8,036 bases of DNA from Patescibacteria group bacterium UBA6102 (GTDB taxonomy: Bacteria; Patescibacteriota; Minisyncoccia; Minisyncoccales; UBA5738), in NCBI GenBank assembly GCA_002423555.1, contig DIWQ01000027.1:12843-20878 (forward strand), written 5' to 3'. The notes below the pieces were generated by a model, which saw only the letters and a list, made by a program, of their open reading frames with translations, had not been told where the DNA came from and searched no databases. Below are positions 1 to 5,856 of the stretch, piece by piece. The first letter of the stretch is position 1. Each line of letters starts with the position of its first letter. Made by a program: the position numbers and the translations under genes.

Positions 1-1
1 T

Positions 2-1213
2 ATGGCCAAAATCATCGTTTCAAAAAAGAAAAAAGTTTTGCGCAATCTTGGGCCTCGGCGGATATATATGGACTATGGCGCGGCTACGCCGGTGGACGGG
101 CGCGTTGCCAAAAAAATCGCCGCTGTGTTGCCGGAAATTTTTGCCAATTCAATGTCGTTTCATTCATTCGGGCGGCAGGCGCGCGAGGTTTTGGAACAGA
201 GCCGCGCGGAGATTGCGTCGGTGATCAATGCCAAGCCCGAAGAAATAATTTTCACCGGCTCGGCCACGGAAAGCAATAATCTGGCGATCAAGGGCGTGAT
301 GTTTGCCAATCGCCAAAAAGGAAAACATTTGATCATTTCGCCGATTGAGCACGCGTGCGTGATGGAAAGCGCGGCGTGGCTGGAGCGGCAAGGGTTTGAA
401 GTGACGCGCCTTGAAGTTGACAAATACGGATTGGTAAATCCCGGGGATGTCGCCGCGGCCATTCGTTCTGACACGGTGCTGGTGTCGGTGATGCACGCCA
501 ACAACGAAATCGGCACGATTGAGCCGATTGAAGAAATCGGCAAGATTTGCCGCCAAAGAGGAGCTTGGTTCCACACCGACGCGGCGCAATCATTCGGCAA
601 AATTCCCATTGATGTTGCGGCGATGAATGTTGATCTTTTGACCGCCAGTTCCCAAAAAATTTACGGTCCCAAGGGGGCGGCGTGCCTGTATGTTCGCCAA
701 GGTGTGAAGATTGAGCCGATTTTGCACGGCGGCGGACAGGAATCGGGGATGCGATCGTCCACCGTCAATGTGCCGGCGATCTACGGCTTTGCCCAGGCGG
801 GGCTGATGGCCAAAAAGGAAATGGCCAAGGAGGCGTCGCGGCAGACCAAAATGCGCGACAAATTGATCGCGCAAATTCTCAAAACCATTCCCCATTCATA
901 TTTAAACGGCCACCCGCAAAAACGACTGCCCAACAATGCCAATGTCCGTTTCGATTTTGTGGAAGGGGAATCAATGATTGTCCAATTGGATGTCAACGGC
1001 ATTGCCGCGTCCACCGGCTCGGCCTGCTCATCGGCCAAATTGACCGCCAGCCACGTGCTCACCGCCATCGGTCTGGCGCCGCAGGAAGCCCATGGATCAT
1101 TGCGTCTGACCATCGGCCGCGGGACAAAAGAAAGCGACATAAATTACGTGTTGAAAATTCTGCCCGGAATCATTCAGCGACTGCGCGAATTATCACCGTT
1201 TAAAATCAATTGA
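2..1213 (+). CDS. iscS: Cysteine desulfurase, IscS/NifS family
   Basis: A PLP-dependent cytosolic enzyme that takes sulfur from L-cysteine, giving alanine and an enzyme-bound persulfide for Fe-S cluster assembly. Visible landmarks in the 403 residues are the N-terminal IYMDYGAATPVD (21-32), His117 in the IEHACV segment that stacks on PLP, HTDAAQSFG (191-199) with the PLP-binding Asp193, the Schiff-base Lys219 in SSQKIYGPKG, and the persulfide Cys342 in STGSACSSAKL. The sulfur-carrying loop is of the group I (IscS/NifS) type. The residue before the lysine is Gln218, where E. coli IscS has His. About 20 basic residues precede the family's usual start, so either the Met at position 2 is the start with a short extension or the Met at 68-70 is used; the window edge hides what lies upstream. 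The scaffold gene begins 16 nt downstream, which suggests one operon. Function is near certain; the start is less so. Confidence 0.95.
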   Translation: MAKIIVSKKKKVLRNLGPRRIYMDYGAATPVDGRVAKKIAAVLPEIFANSMSFHSFGRQAREVLEQSRAEIASVINAKPEEIIFTGSATESNNLAIKGVMFANRQKGKHLIISPIEHACVMESAAWLERQGFEVTRLEVDKYGLVNPGDVAAAIRSDTVLVSVMHANNEIGTIEPIEEIGKICRQRGAWFHTDAAQSFGKIPIDVAAMNVDLLTASSQKIYGPKGAACLYVRQGVKIEPILHGGGQESGMRSSTVNVPAIYGFAQAGLMAKKEMAKEASRQTKMRDKLIAQILKTIPHSYLNGHPQKRLPNNANVRFDFVEGESMIVQLDVNGIAASTGSACSSAKLTASHVLTAIGLAPQEAHGSLRLTIGRGTKESDINYVLKILPGIIQRLRELSPFKIN

Positions 1214-1229
1214 AATCAAAACAATAATT

Positions 1230-1811
1230 ATGTTCAAGAGACCAAAAAAAACGATAACTTGCCAACCAAAATGCGGCGTGTGTCCCAAAGGCAGGACCGC
1301 CGCCAGCGGCCCTTATACCGCCGGCGTGATGGAGCATTTTTCCAAACCGCATAACTACGGCAAAATCAAAAACCCCGACGGCGTCGGCAAAGTCGGTAAC
1401 TTAATATGCGGTGACGTAATGTGGCTGTATATCAAAGTTGCCAAAAACAAGGACAAAAAAGACATCATCAAAGATATTAAATTTGAAACTTTCGGCTGTG
1501 TGGCGGCGATTGCCACTTCCAGCGCGATCACGGATTTGGCGAAAGGCAAAACTCTGGAAGAGGCGATCGCCATTGACAAGCGGGAGATCGTGCAAAGTTT
1601 GGGCGGCTTGCCGCCGATCAAACTTCATTGCTCGGTGCTGGCGGCCGATGCGCTTGCCGAAGCGATTTACGACTATTACACGAAGCAAAAACGGCCAATT
1701 CCGGCGGCGCTGGAAGAAAAACACCAACGGATAAAAAAAGAAAAAGACATCGTGGAAGAAAAATACAAGGATTGGACGCAGAAGGAAGAGGAAATCCATA
1801 ACAAACAATGA
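1230..1811 (+). CDS. iscU: Fe-S cluster assembly scaffold, IscU/NifU-N family, with Cys-rich N-terminal extension
   Basis: The scaffold on which IscS-derived sulfur and iron form a cluster before transfer to apoproteins. All three ligand cysteines are present: Cys60 in ICGDVM (with the conserved Asp62), Cys90 in TFGCVAAIA, and Cys134 in LHCSVLA. The LPPIK at 127-131 matches the LPPVK motif that HscA-type chaperones bind in well-studied IscU proteins. The core (about 29-155) begins at YTAGVMEHFSKPHNYG, matching the usual N-terminal helix. Two additions make it longer than the roughly 130 residues typical of IscU. The first is a 28-residue N-terminus with Cys11, Cys15 and Cys18 (C-x3-C-x2-C). 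The second is a charged, probably helical tail (about 157-193). No Shine-Dalgarno is visible before ATG 1230; a GTG at 1278 (residue 17) could be an alternative start and would drop two of the extra cysteines. It sits 16 nt after iscS, so the two are probably co-transcribed. Confidence 0.95.
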   Translation: MFKRPKKTITCQPKCGVCPKGRTAASGPYTAGVMEHFSKPHNYGKIKNPDGVGKVGNLICGDVMWLYIKVAKNKDKKDIIKDIKFETFGCVAAIATSSAITDLAKGKTLEEAIAIDKREIVQSLGGLPPIKLHCSVLAADALAEAIYDYYTKQKRPIPAALEEKHQRIKKEKDIVEEKYKDWTQKEEEIHNKQ

Positions 1812-1844
1812 AGCGTTGCGTCGCGAAACGCGAGAATAAAATAC

Positions 1845-1912
1845 GGGCGAATGATCATTCGCCCCTACAAATGCGGTTGTTGTATTTCGTAGGGGCAAAT
1901 AATTATTTGCCC
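1845..1912. repeat. Facing pair of 20-bp palindromes (REPIN-like), also a possible terminator
   Basis: Two perfect 20-bp palindromes occupy 1845-1864 (GGGCGAATGATCATTCGCCC) and 1893-1912 (GGGCAAATAATTATTTGCCC). Their inner flanks face each other: GCCCCTAC (1861-1868) is the reverse complement of GTAGGGGC (1889-1896), so the block is an inverted pair around a spacer of about 20 nt, the layout of REP doublets. The second palindrome is followed by GCGTTTTTGTTTTT, so it could terminate the iscS-iscU transcript. The symmetry is seen directly; mobility and terminator activity are inferred. Confidence 0.75.
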
Positions 1913-1968
1913 GCGTTTTTGTTTTTGGCGATTTTGCGGTAAAATGCGGAATTGGGATTAAAAATAAG

Positions 1969-4791
1969 ATGGTGCTGGATTTGACAAAACTGAATAAGGA
2001 GCAACGGCAGGCGGTGGAGCATAAAGACGGGCCGTTGTTGATCGTGGCGGGGGCGGGCACCGGAAAGACGCGAGCGATCACTTATCGCATCGCGCATTTG
2101 ATTGAAAGCGGAGATGCCAAACCCGACGAGATTTTGGCGCTAACGTTCACCGACAAAGCCGCTGGCGAAATGGAGGACCGCGTGGATGAGTTGTTGTCGC
2201 TTGCCTATGCCGACGCATGGATTTTGACGTTTCACGCGTTTTGCGAGCGGATTTTGCGCCGCCACGCGCTGGATATCGGCGTTCCCGGGAATTTCAAAGT
2301 GGCGGATCAAACCGCGGCGTGGCTGTTGGCGCGCAAAAATCTGGATCGCTTCAAGCTGAAATATTACAAGCCGCTGGGCAATCCCGCCAAATTCATTCAC
2401 GCGTTGTTAACCCATTTTTCCCGTTGCAAAGACCAAAATATTTCTCCGGCGGATTATGCCGAATATGCCAAAACCGCGCAAGAAGAAAAAGAAAAAGCGC
2501 GCGAGATTGCCCGCGCCTACGCGGTTTATCAAAAACTTTTGCTGGAAAACAATTTGCTGGACTTTGGCGATTTGCTGGTCTATGCCGCGGCGCTGTTTGA
2601 AAAGCGGCCCGCGATTCTGGAAAAATACCGCCGGCAGTTCAAATATATCTTGGTGGACGAGTTTCAGGACACCAATTGGATTCAATATGATTTGGTGAAA
2701 CTCCTGGCAAAACCGAAAAACAATCTGACGGTTTGCGCCGATGACGATCAGGCGATCTACCGCTGGCGGGGCGCGTCGTTTGCCAATATCTTGCAGTTCC
2801 AGCGGGATTTCCCCGAATGCCGGATTGTGCCGCTCACCCGCAATTACCGCTCTTGCCAGAACATTCTTGATCTGTCATATCGCTTCATTCAGGCGAACAA
2901 TCCCAATCGGTTGGAATGTGCGGCAAAAATTGACAAACGGTTGGCAAGCGAAACGCGATGCGCGGGAGAGATTGACCATCTTCATTTCAAAAACGCCGAA
3001 CAGCAAACGCAGGGAGTCGCCAACAAAATCATTGAAATTGCCAAAAACAATCCCGAAGCGGAGTTCGGCAATTTTGCGATTTTGGCGCGTGCCAACGAAA
3101 GCGCCGCGCTTTTCGCGCGGGCGTGCCAAAGATCGGGAATTCCGGCGCGCTTTGCCGCTCTCAAAGGACTCTATTCCAAGCCGGCGGTGTTGGACGTGAT
3201 TTCCTATTTGCAATTTTTAAACAATTATCATGATGATTTGGCCTTGTGGCGCATTCTCAATTTTCCGTTTTTGATGATTCCGGGCGGAGACGTTGCCAAA
3301 ATCAGCCAGCACAGCTATAAAAAATCATGCTCAATTTACGAAGCGTTGTTTGATCAGGAAATGAGATCGCAATTGACCGCATCCGGCCGGGCGGGCGCGG
3401 AAAAGCTGGCGGCACTGCTGGAATCGCATGGCAAAATCGCCCGGCAAAAAAATGTTTCCGAAATCACGCTGGCGTTTTTGGAGGATTCGGGCTATTTGGA
3501 ATGGCTGGCGCGGCGGGACGCGCGCGAAGAGATTGATTTTATCGGCCAATTTTTCGCCCGTATCAAAGATTTTGAAGCCGCCAACCTTGACGCGGGGCTG
3601 AAAAATTTTATTGATCAGATAACGATGGAAATTGAATCGGGCGAGGAGGGGAAATTGAATTTTGATCCCATCAGGATGCCCGACGCGGTGCAAATAATGA
3701 CCGCGCACGCCGCCAAAGGGCTGGAATTTGATTATGTGTTTATCGTGGATTTGGTGGATCGCAAATTTCCCACCATTGAGCGCGGCGATGAAATTGAAAT
3801 TCCCGCGGCGCTGGAAAAAGACGCTCCGGCGGCAAACAACGCCCATTTGGAAGAAGAACGGCGGCTTTTTTACGTTGCGATGACTCGGGCGAAAAAGGGG
3901 CTCTATTTCGCCTCGGCGGGCGATTATGGCGGGGCGCGTCCCAAAAAAATCTCGCGATTTCTGCATGAAATGGGCTATAACGGAGATGTTTGTCCCGAAG
4001 AAGTGAAAATGGTGCGCGTGGCGGGCAACGGCCGCCGCGCGCCGCGCGGTAATTTGCCGGGGCATTTTTCCTTCACTCAGTTGGCGACGTTTGAAAAATG
4101 TCCTCTGCAATACAAATTCGCCCATGTTTTGCGGGTGCCGTCGCGCGGCAAGTCATTTTTTTCCTATGGCAAAACAATGCACAACACGCTCTATGAATTT
4201 TTGCGGGAAACCGGCGGTAAAAAAGGAAATTTCGCGACGCTTGCGGAAATTTATAAAAGAAATTGGATTGACGAGTGGTATGACGGCAAAGATGAAAAAG
4301 AAACCTATTATCGGCAGGGATTGGCGTCATTGAAGAATTTTTGGCACGATTTTTCCGCGCGGCGTCCCCAAATCGCCCGCATCGGCGGCGAACTGGCGCT
4401 GGAACGGGATTTCAACCTAAAGATCAACGGCCATGCCATTACCGGCAAAATTGACCGCATTGACGAGAGTGAAAAAGGAGTGGAAATCATTGACTATAAA
4501 ACCGGCACCGCCAAAGACCGCTTGCGTCCGGAGGACAAAATGCAATTGATGATCTATCAAATCGCCGCCAAGGAAGTTTTTGATTTGGATTCCGAAAAAC
4601 TCACCTATTGGTATCTAAACGAAGCCCGCCCCTTGTCGTTTTCGCCCGGCGGGCCGGAAATCGTGGAACAGCGCGACAAGATTGCCGGCATCATTGAAAA
4701 AATCGTGAAGAGCGATTTTCGCGCCAAACCCGGATGGGCGTGCGCGTGGTGCGAATACAAAAGTATTTGCGACTTCGCCAAAAAACGCTGA
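1969..4791 (+). CDS. UvrD/PcrA-like superfamily 1 helicase fused to a RecB/Cas4-like PD-(D/E)XK nuclease with a putative Fe-S site
   Basis: A 940-residue DNA repair or recombination motor with a nuclease tail, an architecture like AddAB/AdnAB subunits. Helicase motifs run in order: Walker A GAGTGKT (28-34, Lys33), Ia LTFTDKAAGEM (58-68), Walker B VDEFQD (229-234), motif III DDDQAIYRWRGA (258-269), motif IV LTRNYRS (289-295), motif V TAHAAKGLEFDYV (578-590), and motif VI RRLFYVAMTRAKK (631-643, arginine finger Arg640). The C-terminal domain (about 700-940) has His738, Asp829 in GKIDRID, Asp842-Tyr-Lys844 in IIDYKTG, and QLMIY (859-863), the set expected for an active RecB-family nuclease. Cys711 together with Cys925, Cys928 and Cys934 (C-x2-C-x5-C) matches the Fe-S staple of AddB and Cas4. 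ATG 1969 places the N-terminus a few residues before the Q-like LNKEQRQAV segment; no good Shine-Dalgarno is visible. I see no AddB or Chi-recognition partner here, so I give no gene symbol. A role in double-strand end processing is inferred. Confidence 0.94.
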   Translation: MVLDLTKLNKEQRQAVEHKDGPLLIVAGAGTGKTRAITYRIAHLIESGDAKPDEILALTFTDKAAGEMEDRVDELLSLAYADAWILTFHAFCERILRRHALDIGVPGNFKVADQTAAWLLARKNLDRFKLKYYKPLGNPAKFIHALLTHFSRCKDQNISPADYAEYAKTAQEEKEKAREIARAYAVYQKLLLENNLLDFGDLLVYAAALFEKRPAILEKYRRQFKYILVDEFQDTNWIQYDLVKLLAKPKNNLTVCADDDQAIYRWRGASFANILQFQRDFPECRIVPLTRNYRSCQNILDLSYRFIQANNPNRLECAAKIDKRLASETRCAGEIDHLHFKNAEQQTQGVANKIIEIAKNNPEAEFGNFAILARANESAALFARACQRSGIPARFAALKGLYSKPAVLDVISYLQFLNNYHDDLALWRILNFPFLMIPGGDVAKISQHSYKKSCSIYEALFDQEMRSQLTASGRAGAEKLAALLESHGKIARQKNVSEITLAFLEDSGYLEWLARRDAREEIDFIGQFFARIKDFEAANLDAGLKNFIDQITMEIESGEEGKLNFDPIRMPDAVQIMTAHAAKGLEFDYVFIVDLVDRKFPTIERGDEIEIPAALEKDAPAANNAHLEEERRLFYVAMTRAKKGLYFASAGDYGGARPKKISRFLHEMGYNGDVCPEEVKMVRVAGNGRRAPRGNLPGHFSFTQLATFEKCPLQYKFAHVLRVPSRGKSFFSYGKTMHNTLYEFLRETGGKKGNFATLAEIYKRNWIDEWYDGKDEKETYYRQGLASLKNFWHDFSARRPQIARIGGELALERDFNLKINGHAITGKIDRIDESEKGVEIIDYKTGTAKDRLRPEDKMQLMIYQIAAKEVFDLDSEKLTYWYLNEARPLSFSPGGPEIVEQRDKIAGIIEKIVKSDFRAKPGWACAWCEYKSICDFAKKR

Positions 4792-4794
4792 TGC

Positions 4795-4820
4795 AGTTTT
4801 CAATTTTTAGTTTTCAATTT
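4795..4820 (+). repeat. 12-nt tandem AT-rich direct repeat
   Basis: AGTTTTCAATTT occurs at 4795-4806 and again at 4809-4820, filling the 40-nt gap between the helicase gene and the small membrane protein gene. Similar A/T words with single C or G interruptions recur in the prfB-ftsE spacer, so this may be a genome-wide spacer habit rather than a specific site. Confidence 0.5.
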
Positions 4821-4831
4821 ACAATGAATTT

Positions 4832-5080
4832 ATGAATACTTTTGTTAAATTTGTTTTCACGATTTTGGGCGGCGTGCTGATCGGTTTGGGATTGGGGATA
4901 ATGGCGCACAAAAACAGTCTGTTGTCCGCCGGCCAGTTTGAAGCGGCGATGATTTTGAGTTTGATCGCCGGCGGATTTTTTTTGGCGCTGGGATTGCCCG
5001 GCAAGAGAATCGCCGACAGCGAGGAATCTTCTCAAAACGCCGCGGCGCGGGAAAGCGACCGCCAATATCCGTCCGCGTGA
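4832..5080 (+). CDS. Small two-helix membrane protein of unknown function
   Basis: An 82-residue protein I do not recognise. Two hydrophobic, Gly-rich segments (about 4-26, FVKFVFTILGGVLIGLGLGI, and 38-55, AAMILSLIAGGFFLALGL) are joined by a short polar link (MAHKNSLLSAGQFE), giving a predicted helical hairpin in the inner membrane. Residues 56-82 form a polar, Ser/Glu/Arg-rich tail. No cysteine pairs, catalytic motif or lipobox are seen. The ATG at 4832 is preferred because the ATG at 4824 runs straight into a TGA. No Shine-Dalgarno is visible, like most genes here. Base composition resembles the flanking helicase gene, which supports a real gene. It starts 40 nt after the helicase stop and may be read through from it, but nothing ties it to DNA repair. 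Confidence 0.6.
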   Translation: MNTFVKFVFTILGGVLIGLGLGIMAHKNSLLSAGQFEAAMILSLIAGGFFLALGLPGKRIADSEESSQNAAARESDRQYPSA

Positions 5081-5115
5081 AAACCGCCTCGCCTCGCTAC
5101 TTTTTGGACTTGCAA

Positions 5116-5144
5116 TTGACAAAATTTTGGGGAAAGTATAGAAA
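5116..5144 (+). promoter_or_regulatory. Sigma-70-type promoter of the winged-helix gene
   Basis: A perfect -35 TTGACA at 5116-5121 is followed at 17 nt by TAGAAA (5139-5144), or at 15 nt by TATAGA (5137-5142). Transcription would start near 5150 and leave a leader of about 75 nt with GGGTGTGAGGACAGCACATT at 5154-5173. That leader resembles the one at the second promoter (5822-5850). Confidence 0.6.
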
Positions 5145-5226
5145 TAATGGCAAGGGTGTGAGGACAGCACATTAAAATAAAGTAGTGGAATTATATCGCT
5201 ATTCGCGTAAGGAGTAGTTGGTTGAT

Positions 5227-5583
5227 ATGGATGAAAAGACGATTAGAACGTCAAAGGTATGTGAAACTATCGGATTGTTTAAAAATCCCGATAGAATAGA
5301 AGTTCTTAAGGCCGTTGGGGCTAATGCTGGTATAACATTTGGCGAGATACGTGGCGCGAGTGAATTGGAAACAGGGGCAGTCAATCATGCTTTAATTAGT
5401 CTGATAGGACATTACATGATTACTGCGAGAGGGAATCAAAGATTAAAAAAATATTCAATTACTCGCCATGGAATGAGTGTTTTGCTTTTATTGAACAATG
5501 AACATTTTCAAGCTATTGCTAAAACCCAAGAAATGTTAGAGGAAGCGTTAGGACAACCGCCTGAAACAGGTACTATCCGGTAG
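5227..5583 (+). CDS. Small winged helix-turn-helix DNA-binding protein (ArsR/MarR-like fold)
   Basis: A 118-residue putative transcription regulator. The core runs from helix 1 (about 11-32, VCETIGLFKNPDRIEVLKAV) through ITFGEIRGAS (36-45) and the recognition-helix region ETGAVNHALISLIGHYMI (48-65) to a basic wing, ARGNQRLKKYSITRHG (67-82), followed by a C-terminal helix likely to dimerise. This resembles the compact ArsR/PadR/MarR-type layout; no metal-binding Cys pair is visible (only Cys12), so metal sensing is not supported. It is the only gene in the window with a clear Shine-Dalgarno, AAGGAG at 5209-5214. Gaps from it are 12 nt to ATG 5227 and only 3 nt to an in-frame TTG at 5218 that would add three residues; I prefer ATG. 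Base use is distinctly AT-richer than its neighbours (many AAA, ATA and TTA codons), which suggests transfer or relaxed selection. It has its own promoter and terminator. Target unknown; possible self-regulation is inferred. Confidence 0.8.
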   Translation: MDEKTIRTSKVCETIGLFKNPDRIEVLKAVGANAGITFGEIRGASELETGAVNHALISLIGHYMITARGNQRLKKYSITRHGMSVLLLLNNEHFQAIAKTQEMLEEALGQPPETGTIR

Positions 5584-5631
5584 AAAATAGTATTTGTTAA
5601 GAGATTCTTAAACGAGTTGCGAAAGGTTTTT

Positions 5632-5661
5632 GGCTGAATTTGCCAGCCTTTTTTATTTATT
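5632..5661 (+). terminator. Intrinsic terminator of the winged-helix gene
   Basis: GGCTG (5632-5636) pairs with CAGCC (5644-5648) around a 7-nt loop and is followed directly by TTTTTTATTTATT. The stem is short but has the right spacing after the stop at 5581-5583. Confidence 0.65.
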
Positions 5662-5821
5662 AATGGTAAGAACTTGATTAATCTTATCTTGTGAAATATT
5701 AATTTGAGGCGGTTTGTAATTCTTTGATTGTTTTGATTTTAAACTTTAGACTCTCTATGTAATCGCGGTTTTCTAGGGTTTTTGGGCTGGGTTATAATAC
5801 TATTTGGTAGTGCCCGCGGGC
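5662..5821. other. AT-rich spacer without a gene
   Basis: No convincing ORF on either strand. It contains a consensus TATAAT at 5793-5798 with no good -35 at the right distance, and a perfect 10-bp palindrome GCCCGCGGGC at 5812-5821 that abuts the -35 hexamer of the next promoter and could be an operator. Just upstream of this stretch, TTAAGA (5597-5602) and TCTTAA (5606-5611) form a small inverted repeat of unknown meaning. Confidence 0.5.
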
Positions 5822-5850
5822 TTGACAAATTGAGGGAAGTATGCTATGGT
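5822..5850 (+). promoter_or_regulatory. Sigma-70-type promoter of the candidate ncRNA
   Basis: Perfect TTGACA (5822-5827), exactly 17 nt, then TATGGT (5845-5850). The predicted start is at about 5857-5859. No credible coding sequence follows before the strong terminator at 6151-6224, so the promoter appears to serve a non-coding transcript. Confidence 0.7.
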
Positions 5851-5856
5851 GTGGGT

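Noticed and set aside
1801..1968. CRISPR array from the repeated palindromes
   Set aside because: There are only two units, they face each other and are themselves palindromic, and no further repeats or cas genes are present.
3331..4125. 264-codon ORF on the minus strand
   Set aside because: It is antisense to the helicase motifs V and VI and is a by-product of the GC-biased codon use of that gene.
5793..5798. TATAAT as the main promoter of the ncRNA
   Set aside because: It has no acceptable -35 at 16-18 nt, while TTGACA-17-TATGGT just downstream is far better.
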